A stretch of 64,000 bases of DNA, taken from the NCBI GenBank assembly GCA_965183835.1, contig CBCYME010000004.1, forward strand, positions 1-64,000, in the 5' to 3' direction. This DNA comes from OMPR01 sp965183835 (GTDB lineage: Bacteria; Pseudomonadota; Alphaproteobacteria; Rhodobacterales; Rhodobacteraceae). The position numbers were made by a program, and so were the translations under genes. The notes beneath the pieces are model-generated. The model saw only the letters and a list, made by a program, of their open reading frames with translations. It was not told where the DNA came from and did no database searches. This document shows, one piece after another, positions 18,126 to 26,425 of the stretch. The first letter of the stretch is position 1. Each line of letters begins with the position of its first letter.

Positions 18126-19349
18126 ATGTCAGATGTACAGGATCTGAATGATCCAAACCTGCGACCCATGCCCGAAGGCGGCTGGTCGGAAAAAATTGTG
18201 ACTTTGCAGGATGCTAAGGTCATTCCACCCGATGTCAGCGCGTTTACACAGCCGGCTGGGGTTTTGCACAGTGATGGGACGTATTGCCCCGAAGGTGCCT
18301 TGTGGCGGCGGTTTCGGCCAATCACAACGGAACCGGAAAATCCTGAGACCGTGGCGCAAAAGCTGACTGGTCGGTGGTTATGGGGCGGTGTCCTGTGGGC
18401 ACATTTCGGTCATTTTCTAGTCGAAAGCACATCGCGCATTTGGGCGCTGGACGGGTTCGAAGAACCGTATGATGGAATTCTGTTCATTCCCAAACGGCCA
18501 CGGGTCGGGGATGCAGTGCGTGGGTTTCAGCGGGCTTTCTTGGATCAAATTGCGCCCGGATTGCCAATCCACGTGGCTATCGAGGCCACCGAGGTCGAAG
18601 AGTTGGTGGTGCCAGGGCAGGGGTTTGGTCTGGGGTCGATAACCAACGGAACCCAGAAATTCAGGGATGCGATCCACCAGAATTTTGCAACCGACATCAA
18701 GCCGGACGGTGCCAGTAAGCTCTATATCTCGCGATCTGCCCTTGGGTTGGGCAAAGGCGGGATGCTGGGTGAAGAGAAGTTAGAGGATTATTTGCGCGCT
18801 GAGGGGTATGATATTTTCTACCCTGAAAAATACAGCATCGAGACGCAGTTGGCGCGCTACAAGGCGGCAACCCACGTGATTGCGGCGGATGGATCGGCGT
18901 TGCATTTGTTTGCGATGGTCGGACGACCAGACCAAAAAGTTGCGATGATTTTGCGACGCAAAGCAGGGGCGAACAATTTGTTGGCGCGCAACGTGGCGCA
19001 TTTCTGTAATTGTACCCCGATGATCATCGATGCGCTTTATACCGAGTGGGTGCGCGGGACACAGTTGAAATCCAACCGCCTGTCTTTTGGCGAATTGGAT
19101 CACGAAGTCATCGGTCAGGGGCTGGTTGCGGGCGGGTTTGTACGCCCAGACCTGAAGTGGCCACAGGCGACGGATGCAGAACGTGCGCAGATGTTCAAAG
19201 ACAAAGGGTTGGATCAGCGCGGCGATTTTGTTGAATCCCCGGAATATGCGCGTGATCGGCTGAAAAAGCTGCGCCAAGCCCGACGGGCACGCCGGGCCGA
19301 ACGGGACGCCGCAAATATTGCGACAGCTCCGTCTGCTGATCCGTCTTAA
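18126..19349 (+). CDS. Glycosyltransferase family 61 (DUF563) protein
   Basis: 407 aa. The segment LWGGVLWAHFGHFLVESTSRIW and the later LYISRSALGLGKGG and VIAADGSALHLFAM resemble DUF563/GT61 capsular or cell-surface glycosyltransferases. The end is a basic, Arg-rich tail (LRQARRARRAERDA). A strong AGGGGG precedes the ATG, 10 nt after regA, so the gene is probably in the senC-regA transcript and may be redox-regulated. Acceptor and donor sugar are unknown. Its stop overlaps the convergent HD-gene stop. Confidence 0.75.
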   Translation: MSDVQDLNDPNLRPMPEGGWSEKIVTLQDAKVIPPDVSAFTQPAGVLHSDGTYCPEGALWRRFRPITTEPENPETVAQKLTGRWLWGGVLWAHFGHFLVESTSRIWALDGFEEPYDGILFIPKRPRVGDAVRGFQRAFLDQIAPGLPIHVAIEATEVEELVVPGQGFGLGSITNGTQKFRDAIHQNFATDIKPDGASKLYISRSALGLGKGGMLGEEKLEDYLRAEGYDIFYPEKYSIETQLARYKAATHVIAADGSALHLFAMVGRPDQKVAMILRRKAGANNLLARNVAHFCNCTPMIIDALYTEWVRGTQLKSNRLSFGELDHEVIGQGLVAGGFVRPDLKWPQATDAERAQMFKDKGLDQRGDFVESPEYARDRLKKLRQARRARRAERDAANIATAPSADPS

Positions 19350-19939
19350 ATCTGGGTCAGCAGGGTTTCATGCCGGGCGGTATAGGCATTTCGGGCCTCT
19401 ACAGGCGGGCGCAGGCGAATATCTAACCCATCGATGAGAGTTTGATCGGGTTTGCCGAAGATTTTGTTGGCTTCGGCTTCGGAAAAACCGGCTATGCGTG
19501 TGGCTTCCATCCAGGCGCTGAGGCGATCTGCTTTTTTGATCTGTTTTTTGACTGTGGCAGGGATCGCTGCAGGTAACCCAAACCGGATATGGATGGCGGC
19601 GGTCAGCCGATCATCAAGCACCCCATAGTCGGGGCCAACGGCGGCTTTCACAGGGGAAATCATATCCCCGATCACATATTCAGGGGCGTCGTGCAGCAGG
19701 GCCGCAAGGTGCCATTTTGCGGGCGCGGTCGGTGAAATACGGCCAAAAAGCTGTTCGACCAGCAGGGAATGTTCGGCAACCGAATAGGCAAAATCACCCA
19801 TGGTTTGGCCGTTCCAACGTGCCACAAAGGCCAATCCGTGTGCGATATCTTCGATTTCGATATCAACGGGGGTTGGGTCCAAAAGGTCCAACCGACGCCC
19901 GGATAGCATCCTTTGCCAAGCTCTTGGTTGTGTTGCCAT
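19346..19939 (-). CDS. HD-domain phosphohydrolase (YfbR-like)
   Basis: 197 aa metal-dependent hydrolase. HD-superfamily ligands are visible: His34 (DIAHGLAF), His57 (VAEHSLL), and the His83-Asp84 pair in LLHDAPEYVIGD. YfbR-type relatives are 5'-nucleotidases acting on deoxynucleotides, but substrate cannot be fixed from sequence. The start at 19939 (MATQPRAW) gives the family length; the upstream 123-codon extension overlaps the promoter region of the divergent gene and is unlikely. The last 4 nt overlap the end of the GT61 gene. Confidence 0.82.
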   Translation of the reverse strand: MATQPRAWQRMLSGRRLDLLDPTPVDIEIEDIAHGLAFVARWNGQTMGDFAYSVAEHSLLVEQLFGRISPTAPAKWHLAALLHDAPEYVIGDMISPVKAAVGPDYGVLDDRLTAAIHIRFGLPAAIPATVKKQIKKADRLSAWMEATRIAGFSEAEANKIFGKPDQTLIDGLDIRLRPPVEARNAYTARHETLLTQI

Positions 19940-20147
19940 TTTGCTGCGCCCTTTGTTCCGTGCCTCGAAATTGCCACATTCTGAGAGCACCCTGTTTGGC
20001 ATCCTGATCACACGCTGCCAACGTTTTCTTGAGGGACCGTGGTTTGAAACCCGGCCCTGTGATCCCGATATTAAGTACTGAGGGGGCGTGTTAACCCTCC
20101 CAGGCATGCCCTCCTCGGATTGAAACCTGTATCGAAAGGAGCTTGTT

Positions 20148-20462
20148 ATGTTCAAGCGTTTGTTGGGATTTGCTCTGACATTTGGCATGGCCGCAACTGC
20201 GCCGCCTGCCTTTGCCTCTAGCTGTGGTTTGCGTGACACGGTCGTAGAACAGTTGCAAAAAAAATACGCAGAAGAGCTGACGGTTGGGGGCCTGCAAAAG
20301 GTGCGCAATGGTCATTCAGTAATGGAAATCTGGTCGTCTACAGAAAATGGGACATTTACCGTTCTGTTGACCCAAGCCAACGGGATCAGCTGCATCGTTG
20401 CGGCGGGTACGGATTTCTTTGAAGCAATCCCGAAAATTGTACCTGAAGGCACGGCGAGCTGA
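20148..20462 (+). CDS. Small secreted protein of unknown function
   Basis: 104 aa. A Sec signal peptide (MFKRLLGFALTFGMAATAPPAFA, cleavage before SSC) precedes a mature part of about 80 residues with two Cys (one at its start, one in NGISCIVAAG), possibly forming a disulfide. The DNA before it has AAAGGAGC 6 nt upstream of the ATG. I do not recognise a domain. It sits in front of ahcY with 135 nt between; no convincing terminator separates them. Confidence 0.75.
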   Translation: MFKRLLGFALTFGMAATAPPAFASSCGLRDTVVEQLQKKYAEELTVGGLQKVRNGHSVMEIWSSTENGTFTVLLTQANGISCIVAAGTDFFEAIPKIVPEGTAS

Positions 20463-20597
20463 GCTAAAGATATCGTCTCTTTGGCTCTGAATGGGCAAAC
20501 ACGCCCATACGGCCCTGTTCTGGTCATCTTTGTTGCCACCTGACGCCATGAATGTTAGGGGCTGCAAAAGACTGATCTAACCGGAATGGAGCTTATT

Positions 20598-21989
20598 ATG
20601 GCCGGAGACTACATCGTCAAAGACATTTCGCTGGCTGAGTTTGGCCGCAAAGAGCTGGACATCGCCGAAACCGAGATGCCGGGGCTGATGTCGCTGCGGG
20701 CAGAATACGGTGAAAGCCAGCCCTTGAAGGGGTCGCGTATTGTCGGGTCATTGCACATGACCATTCAAACGGCGGTTCTGATCGAAACACTTGTTGCACT
20801 GGGGGCCGACGTGCGTTGGGCGTCTTGCAACATCTTTTCGACGCAGGATCATGCGGCGGCTGCGATTGCCGAAAGTGGCACGCCAGTGTTCGCGATCAAA
20901 GGTCAAACCCTGACCGAGCATTGGGATTACCTCGACAAATCCTTTATGTTCCCCGAGGGCGCGAACCTGATCCTGGATGATGGTGGCGATGCGACACTGT
21001 ACGTTCTGTTGGGCGCACGCGTTGAAGCAGGCGAAACTGATCTGATCGAAGTGCCAACTTCGGAAGAAGAAGAAGCGGTATTTGCGCAGATCAAAAAGCG
21101 TATGGCAGAAACACCCGGTTGGTTCACCAAAACACGCGAAGCAATCCTGGGCGTTTCCGAGGAAACCACCACTGGTGTTCACCGCCTGTATGAATTGCAC
21201 AAGAATGGCCAGTTGCCGTTCCCTGCGATCAACGTGAATGATTCCGTGACCAAGTCGAAGTTTGACAACAAATACGGCTGTAAGGAATCGCTGGTTGACG
21301 GCATCCGCCGCGCCACTGACACCATGATGGCCGGTAAAGTCGCGGTTGTTTGTGGATACGGCGACGTTGGCAAAGGTTCGGCGGCATCGTTGCGCGGTGC
21401 TGGTGCCCGTGTGAAAGTCACCGAAGTTGACCCAATCTGTGCGCTTCAGGCGGCGATGGATGGCTTTGAAGTTGTGATCTTGGAAGAAGAAGTGAGCTCG
21501 GCTGACATCTTTATCACCACCACCGGCAACAAAGACGTGATCCGTATCGAGCACATGCGCGAGATGAAGGACATGGCGATTGTTGGCAACATCGGTCACT
21601 TTGACAACGAAATTCAGGTCGCAAGCCTGAAGAACCACAAGTGGACCAACATCAAAGAACAGGTCGACATGATCGAGATGCCCTCGGGCAACCGTCTGAT
21701 CCTGTTGTCCGAAGGTCGCTTGCTGAACCTCGGTAACGCCACAGGTCACCCATCGTTTGTGATGTCTGCTTCGTTCACCAACCAGGTTCTGGCGCAGATC
21801 GAGCTGTGGACCAAAGGCGACGAGTACAACAACGACGTTTACATCCTGCCCAAGCACTTGGATGAAAAAGTCGCGCGTCTGCATTTGGATCGTATCGGTG
21901 TTAAGCTGTCGAAGCTGGACCCAGAACAGGCGGCTTACATCGGTGTCAGCCCCGAAGGTCCGTTCAAGCCCGAGCACTATCGCTACTAA
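20598..21989 (+). CDS. ahcY: Adenosylhomocysteinase (SAH hydrolase)
   Basis: 463 aa cytoplasmic enzyme that splits S-adenosylhomocysteine to homocysteine and adenosine, clearing the by-product of methyltransferases. The NAD-binding loop is CGYGDVGKGSA; the catalytic region includes NVNDSVTKSKFDNKYG, with the Lys and Asp of the family, and the C-terminus ends in KPEHYRY. The start at 20598 (MAGDYIVKD) follows GGAGC by 7 nt; the ATG at 20586 overlaps that ribosome site and is not used. A strong terminator follows. It supports the methyl-transfer chemistry inferred for the 39-53 kb island. Confidence 0.97.
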   Translation: MAGDYIVKDISLAEFGRKELDIAETEMPGLMSLRAEYGESQPLKGSRIVGSLHMTIQTAVLIETLVALGADVRWASCNIFSTQDHAAAAIAESGTPVFAIKGQTLTEHWDYLDKSFMFPEGANLILDDGGDATLYVLLGARVEAGETDLIEVPTSEEEEAVFAQIKKRMAETPGWFTKTREAILGVSEETTTGVHRLYELHKNGQLPFPAINVNDSVTKSKFDNKYGCKESLVDGIRRATDTMMAGKVAVVCGYGDVGKGSAASLRGAGARVKVTEVDPICALQAAMDGFEVVILEEEVSSADIFITTTGNKDVIRIEHMREMKDMAIVGNIGHFDNEIQVASLKNHKWTNIKEQVDMIEMPSGNRLILLSEGRLLNLGNATGHPSFVMSASFTNQVLAQIELWTKGDEYNNDVYILPKHLDEKVARLHLDRIGVKLSKLDPEQAAYIGVSPEGPFKPEHYRY

Positions 21990-22011
21990 TCGGTTCGGAC
22001 TGAAAAATTTG

Positions 22012-22043
22012 ACGCCGTCGGAGAAATCCGGCGGCGTTTTTGT
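22012..22043 (+). terminator. Rho-independent terminator of ahcY
   Basis: ACGCCGTCGGA pairs with TCCGGCGGCGT around a GAAA loop, followed by TTTTTG. The stem is almost perfect and lies 23 nt after the ahcY stop. Confidence 0.9.
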
Positions 22044-22174
22044 TTGAGGCCCCTATTGCTTGGGTTCCCTAGGGTAACGGGGAGTGCTGTAATATTTTCC
22101 CTTTGTAGAAGAAATTTGCCCGGCTAGGTTACAAGCGCGCAAAAGAACGCTCACTTAACCTGGGAGACTACACG

Positions 22175-22516
22175 ATGGGAAAACGCGACGACCTGATCGC
22201 TACATACGCGGATGATTTGAAAAACAAATGTGGCATGGAACCTGACATGGATTTGCTGACCAAGGTCACAATCGGTTGCGGTCCTGCTATCTATAACGCG
22301 GATGCATCGACCGTTGCGTCGAGCCAGGACAGTGAGCTGGAAACTGTCAAAGAGAACTTTTTGATGAAGAAGCTGGGCCTTGCGGATGGTCCCGAGCTAA
22401 TGGAGGCCATCAACAAAGTTGTTGAGGTTTACGGCAAATCAGAGCGGAACAAATACCGGGCAGTGGTCTATTACATGCTGACCAAGCACTTCGGCAAAGA
22501 AGCCGTTTACGGCTGA
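22175..22516 (+). CDS. DUF2853 family protein
   Basis: 113 aa, acidic, cytoplasmic. The block MGKRDDLIATYADDLKNKCG at the start and YRAVVYYMLTKHFGKEAVY at the end match DUF2853, a small conserved family common in marine alphaproteobacteria, of unknown function. CTGGGAG precedes the ATG. A long, perfectly paired terminator follows, so it is transcribed alone. No link with the neighbouring genes is visible. Confidence 0.83.
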   Translation: MGKRDDLIATYADDLKNKCGMEPDMDLLTKVTIGCGPAIYNADASTVASSQDSELETVKENFLMKKLGLADGPELMEAINKVVEVYGKSERNKYRAVVYYMLTKHFGKEAVYG

Positions 22517-22540
22517 TCCAAGTTACGATTTAATGTATGA

Positions 22541-22569
22541 AACGCCCGCGATCCGTCGTGGGTGTTTTG
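22541..22569 (+). terminator. Rho-independent terminator of the DUF2853 gene
   Basis: A 10-bp stem (ACGCCCGCGA with TCGTGGGTGT, three G-T pairs) closed by a short loop and followed by TTT. Confidence 0.82.
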
Positions 22570-22604
22570 CATTTTAGCTTTATCTTCAAGGCTTTGAGTT
22601 TGCG

Positions 22605-22633
22605 TTGGAAAGCCTTTCCAGGCTAGCTATAAC
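22605..22633 (+). promoter_or_regulatory. Candidate sigma-70 promoter of a small RNA
   Basis: TTGGAA (22605-22610) and TATAAC (22628-22633) are exactly 17 bp apart. No coding frame follows on this strand; instead a strong terminator appears about 70 nt after the predicted start site. Confidence 0.5.
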
Positions 22634-22639
22634 ACATGA

Positions 22640-22735
22640 CCAGGACGGTCAGGACCAGAAATTCGTAACACGTGTGGTGACTTGGGAGCACGTGGGGTGG
22701 GGGAAGGTTCTGCATCGTCAGGACCTTCCCTTTTT
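22640..22735 (+). ncRNA. Candidate small regulatory RNA of about 95 nt
   Basis: Between the terminator of the DUF2853 gene and the convergent EVE gene there is a promoter-like pair (22605-22633), then about 60 nt containing the imperfect repeats GGACGGTCAGGACC and CACGTGTGG...CACGTGGGG, then a perfect 12-bp hairpin (22701-22712 with 22719-22730) followed by five T. No reading frame with a ribosome site is present. This is the layout of a stand-alone sRNA. I do not recognise the family; it lacks the SRP and 6S signatures. Confidence 0.45.
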
Positions 22736-22814
22736 AATTTTCAGATCTTGAATCTCGACCATTTGATTGGTCGGAATTTCCTCAGGCGAAGGCGTCAGGG
22801 AAATATGTTTGGGT

Positions 22815-23237
22815 TTAGTCTGGCTTGGTGTTGCCCAGAGCGCAAACCAAACGCCATTCATCCTCGGTTACCGGCTGCACGGACAAGCGCGAACTTTTGA
22901 CCAGTGCCATGTCGGAAAATCGTTCATCCAGCTTTATTTGCTCTAAGGTGACAGGCGTTTCAAAGCCGCGCACGGCTTTGATATCCACACATTCCCAGCG
23001 CGGGTCGTCAGTTTGGCTGTCTTGGTGGGATTCGGCGCAGACCTCGACGATGCCCACAACTGATTTTTCTTTTTGAGAGTGGTAGAAAAATCCGCGATCC
23101 CCAAGCTTCATCTCGCGCATGAAATTGCGGGCCTGATAGTTGCGCACGCCATCCCATTCTTCGCCAGCCTCGCCTTTGGCGACCTGATCGTCCCAGCTCC
23201 AGGTGGTGGGTTCGGATTTAAACAGCCAATAGGCCAT
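22815..23237 (-). CDS. EVE-domain protein
   Basis: 140 aa, a single EVE domain (PUA-like fold), starting MAYWLFKSEPTTWSWDD and carrying GVRNYQARNFMREM and GFFYHSQKEKSVVGIVEV, the usual EVE blocks. EVE domains bind modified bases in DNA or RNA. The start at 23237 overlaps the YciI gene stop by 1 nt (TGATG), and the upstream Met (23255) lies inside that gene. It is the last gene of the tsaD-gpsA-yciI-EVE run and faces the sRNA candidate. Confidence 0.9.
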   Translation of the reverse strand: MAYWLFKSEPTTWSWDDQVAKGEAGEEWDGVRNYQARNFMREMKLGDRGFFYHSQKEKSVVGIVEVCAESHQDSQTDDPRWECVDIKAVRGFETPVTLEQIKLDERFSDMALVKSSRLSVQPVTEDEWRLVCALGNTKPD

Positions 23238-23503
23238 CAGATCACCTTTTTCCAAGGGATCAGTTCGACAGATTCAAACAGACCTGCTTTGGCATAGGGG
23301 TCATTGTCGGCCCATGCCTGTGCTGCGGCCACGTCATCCACATCCAAAATCACCAGCGAGCCGATCATATCGTCGCCATCCAGTAGCGGGCCAGCCTGTG
23401 ACACGACCCCGGTGGATTTAAGGTAGTCGACGTGCGCGGGGCGATTGTCGAGACGGGTCTGCAGGGCACCGGCTTTGTCACGGGCGATGAGGGCAATCAG
23501 CAT
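23237..23503 (-). CDS. YciI family protein
   Basis: 88 aa ferredoxin-like fold protein of the YciI (DUF1330/dimeric alpha-beta barrel) group. The N-terminus MLIALIARDKAGAL and the central GPLLDGDDMIGSLVILD, then ADNDPYAKAGLFESVEL, are typical. Conserved His in RPAHVDYL and the Asp of the DDPY-like NDPY motif form the supposed active site, but no reaction is established for this subgroup. It begins just inside the gpsA end region and has AAGGAAG upstream. Confidence 0.88.
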   Translation of the reverse strand: MLIALIARDKAGALQTRLDNRPAHVDYLKSTGVVSQAGPLLDGDDMIGSLVILDVDDVAAAQAWADNDPYAKAGLFESVELIPWKKVI

Positions 23504-23504
23504 A

Positions 23505-24467
23505 TCATTCTTCCTTTAGAGGGCGTGCCAACAGTTGAGCCATGGCATCGGTCAGGGTCAAGGTCTGGTCGAGCAGGTCGGTGACCGATTGTGTGATCGG
23601 CATGTCCAGTTTCATCGTGCGCGCCTTGGCAGCGACGGCGCGCGCGGTGGCGGCCCCTTCGACAGTGATCGAGGGATCAAACTGTTCGCCCTGTCCGATC
23701 GACAGGCCAAGACGGTAATTGCGCGATTGTTCAGAAGTGCATGTCAGGGCAAGATCGCCAAACCCACTGAGCCCGGCCATGGTTTCGGGCTGTGCGCCGA
23801 GTGCAAGCGCCATGCGCTGCATTTCGGCATAGCCTCGGGTCATCAGGGCGGCGCGCGCGCTATCCCCTAGCCCCGCGCCCATGACGGCACCGCAAGCAAT
23901 TGCCATCACGTTTTTCAAGGCTCCGCCCAGTTCAGCACCGGCTGTATCTGTGGTGCGATAGAGACGCAGATTGGCGGTGGTTAGTTCCTGTTGCAGCGTC
24001 GCGCTTTGATCGGGGTCAGCACAGGCCAATGTCAGGGCAGTGGGCAATCCACGTGCGATATCATGGGCAAAACTAGGCCCGGTCAAAAGAGCTGGGATCG
24101 CCGAAGGCAAGGTTTCTGAAATCACCGCAATTGGACCCAGCCCAGTGTTAAGCTCCATCCCTTTGCAACAGGCGACCAAGGTGTGACCGGCAAGCAGGTC
24201 GGCATGGTCTTGCAACGCGGCGCGCAGTTTTTGCATCGGAATCGCCAGCAAAATGATCCGGGCTTGTGTCGCGATCTCAAGAGAGGGGGTAACTGTTAGG
24301 GTATCGGGCAAAGTCACACCGGGTAGGCGCAGGGCGTTTTCGCGGTCTGCTTCCATCCGGGTGGCTTGTTCAGCCGAGCGCGCCCACAGGGTTACAGGCC
24401 CGTTCCCGGCCAGAGAAATCGCCAGAGCCGTGCCAAATGCGCCGGATCCCAGAACCGCAACCGTCAT
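23505..24467 (-). CDS. gpsA: Glycerol-3-phosphate dehydrogenase [NAD(P)+]
   Basis: 320 aa. It makes sn-glycerol-3-phosphate from dihydroxyacetone phosphate for phospholipid synthesis. The N-terminal dinucleotide fold is GSGAFGTALA (residues 7-16). LVACCKGME, LTGPSFAHDIARG and the catalytic GALKNVMAIACGAVMG (Lys) follow in the family order. The start at 24467 overlaps the tsaD stop by 4 nt; the 66-codon extension upstream overlaps tsaD and is not used. The tsaD-gpsA-yciI-EVE order is common in Rhodobacterales. Confidence 0.96.
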   Translation of the reverse strand: MTVAVLGSGAFGTALAISLAGNGPVTLWARSAEQATRMEADRENALRLPGVTLPDTLTVTPSLEIATQARIILLAIPMQKLRAALQDHADLLAGHTLVACCKGMELNTGLGPIAVISETLPSAIPALLTGPSFAHDIARGLPTALTLACADPDQSATLQQELTTANLRLYRTTDTAGAELGGALKNVMAIACGAVMGAGLGDSARAALMTRGYAEMQRMALALGAQPETMAGLSGFGDLALTCTSEQSRNYRLGLSIGQGEQFDPSITVEGAATARAVAAKARTMKLDMPITQSVTDLLDQTLTLTDAMAQLLARPLKEE

Positions 24468-25561
24468 GCTTTGGCACCCTTTTTCCCGCTGCCCAGCATG
24501 GATGGGCTGGTTTGATCCAGCGGCCAACGGGGGCGGGCGGTTAAGCTCAGATCGTCTTGGCCGCCAGCGCGGAACCTTTCTAGCCCTGCGTAGGCGATCA
24601 TGGCGGCGTTGTCGGTGCACAGGGCGAGCGGGGGCGCGCAAAACGCGGCGCTTTGTTCTGCGCAAACCGCCATCAAAGCCGTTCGAATGGGGGTATTGGC
24701 CGCAACGCCACCAGCGACAGCAACCGTTGGCTGGTTTGGGTTTTGCTCCATATAGATCCGCAATGCGCGGCGGGTTTTTTCAGCCAGCGTATCGACAACC
24801 GCCTGTTGAAACCCCGCGCAAAGATCGGCGCGGTCCTGACGGGTTAATCCGCCTTTTTCAGCAACCACCTGATCGCGCATGCGCATCAAAGCGGTTTTGA
24901 GTCCGGAAAAGGACAGATCGCAATCGGGGCGATCTAGCAGTGGACGGGGAAATCGATAGCGTTTTGGGTCGCCATTGCGGGCTTCGGCCTCGACCGAAGG
25001 GCCGCCGGGTTGGGGCAAGCCCAACAGACGCGCGGTTTTGTCAAAGGCCTCGCCCGGGGCGTCGTCGATGGTGCCGCCCAGACGGGTGAATTCCTGTGGG
25101 CCTTTGGCGATCAGGTACTGGCAATGGCCGCCTGAAGCCAAGAGCATGAGGTATGGATAGGTAATCTGATCGGTCAAACGCGGGGTTAGCGCATGCCCCG
25201 CCAGATGGTTCACACCGATCAGGGGAATGCCGGTCGCGGCGCTGATCCCCTTGGCACACATGACGCCAGATATCACGCCGCCGATAAGGCCCGGACCTGC
25301 GGTGACGGCAATGGCGTCGATCTTGCACAAGGGAATTTCGGCCTCATGCAGGGCTTCTTTTACGCAGATATCTAGCTTTTCGGCATGCGCGCGCGCTGCA
25401 ATTTCCGGCACCACACCGCCAAAGGCGCTGTGCAATTCGATCTGACCAAAGACCACTGAGGAAAGGATCTCAGGCGCTGATCCGGGTGTGTGTCGCACCA
25501 CGGCAGCGGCGGTGTCATCGCAGCTGCTTTCCAGCCCTAGAATGGTCAAAGTGTCCGACAT
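24464..25561 (-). CDS. tsaD: TsaD, catalytic subunit of tRNA t6A37 threonylcarbamoyltransferase
   Basis: 365 aa ASKHA-fold enzyme that transfers the threonylcarbamoyl group to A37 of tRNA, with TsaB and TsaE. The metal ligands are His119 and His123 in NHLAGHAL; the N-terminus ILGLESSCDDT and the GGHCQYL and GGVAANTPIR blocks are diagnostic. The start at 25561 (MSDTLTILGLE) is the family start; a 41-codon extension overlaps the divergent hemD promoter. It diverges from hemD over 86 bp. Confidence 0.96.
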   Translation of the reverse strand: MSDTLTILGLESSCDDTAAAVVRHTPGSAPEILSSVVFGQIELHSAFGGVVPEIAARAHAEKLDICVKEALHEAEIPLCKIDAIAVTAGPGLIGGVISGVMCAKGISAATGIPLIGVNHLAGHALTPRLTDQITYPYLMLLASGGHCQYLIAKGPQEFTRLGGTIDDAPGEAFDKTARLLGLPQPGGPSVEAEARNGDPKRYRFPRPLLDRPDCDLSFSGLKTALMRMRDQVVAEKGGLTRQDRADLCAGFQQAVVDTLAEKTRRALRIYMEQNPNQPTVAVAGGVAANTPIRTALMAVCAEQSAAFCAPPLALCTDNAAMIAYAGLERFRAGGQDDLSLTARPRWPLDQTSPSMLGSGKKGAKA

Positions 25562-25647
25562 TGTTCTCAACCGTTGCATCAAAGCCCGACTGCGGGGTAT
25601 CACCCCCTTGCTTGGCAAACAATCCCGGGGCTGGAGGCAATCGAAGC

Positions 25648-26373
25648 ATGCGTCTTTTGATGACTCGCCCACGTGCAGCGTCACAGCGATTTGTTGCGCA
25701 GCTAAGCCCAGAGGTGCAGGAAGCCTTGAAGGTTATCTATTCGCCGTTGCTGGATATCCAACCCACTGGGGTTGAGGTTGATCTGAGAAGTGTTCGGGGG
25801 CTCATTTTTACATCGTCAAATGGTGTCAGTATTGCCGCGCGACAGGTCGAGGGTCGCGATCTGCCGGTCTTTTGTGTGGGCTCTGCGACAACGGAAATGG
25901 CGCGCCGGGCTGGGTGGCAGGCGACAGACGCGGGTGAAACATCAGAGGCGTTGATTGGCACGTTGTTACAGCGTCGCCCCGAAAGTCCGTTGTTGCATTT
26001 GCGGGGCGAGCATGTGCGTGGAAATATCGCGCAAACGTTGACGCAATTGGGTCTGTCTGTGCGGGATCAGGCGATTTACGATCAACGCTTGTTAGAGTTC
26101 TCGCCAGAGGCGCGGGCGGCTTTGGATGGGGTAACGCCTGTTATTGCCCCACTTTTTTCACCCCGCACCGCGCGACAATTTGCCGACCTTGGGGCGGGAA
26201 ATGCCCCGATCTGGTTGGCTGCGTTAAGTGACGCGGTGGCCAAGCCGCTGGAAACAATTGACTTTCAAGCTCTTAAGGTTGCCAAGCGACCGGAGTCTGA
26301 TGCGATGTGTAAAGTCGTTGAAAAACTTGTGAAGCAGGTCAATCGGCTTGAGGGGCAGAGAGACGCGCACTAG
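25648..26373 (+). CDS. hemD: Uroporphyrinogen-III synthase
   Basis: 241 aa. It closes hydroxymethylbilane to uroporphyrinogen III in tetrapyrrole synthesis. Sequence is poorly conserved in this family, but MRLLMTRPRAASQRF, GLIFTSSNGV, VFCVGSATTEMARRAGW and LHLRGEHVRG are recognisable. The start at 25648 has GGAGG 11 nt upstream; longer starts overlap tsaD. Identification is strengthened by its place directly before the mitofilin-like gene and hemY, a conserved alphaproteobacterial order. Confidence 0.88.
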   Translation: MRLLMTRPRAASQRFVAQLSPEVQEALKVIYSPLLDIQPTGVEVDLRSVRGLIFTSSNGVSIAARQVEGRDLPVFCVGSATTEMARRAGWQATDAGETSEALIGTLLQRRPESPLLHLRGEHVRGNIAQTLTQLGLSVRDQAIYDQRLLEFSPEARAALDGVTPVIAPLFSPRTARQFADLGAGNAPIWLAALSDAVAKPLETIDFQALKVAKRPESDAMCKVVEKLVKQVNRLEGQRDAH

Positions 26374-26425
26374 TGTTCGGGCGCGTCTTGTATTTCAGTA
26401 TTTCAGAATCAAAGGGGATAGCACG

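Noticed and set aside
20463..20597. Possible SAM/SAH riboswitch in front of ahcY
   Set aside because: A GGGC/GCCC hairpin exists but the conserved core of the known SAH, SAM-II or SAM/SAH classes could not be found.
20748..21977. 409-codon open frame on the minus strand opposite ahcY
   Set aside because: Rich in His, Gln and Phe, typical of the antisense of a highly expressed gene; no ribosome site and no domain.
22640..22735. SRP or 6S RNA identity for the small RNA candidate
   Set aside because: GGTCAGGACC recalls the SRP RNA, but the conserved GGAAG tetraloop motif and the expected fold are absent; no 6S bubble is seen.
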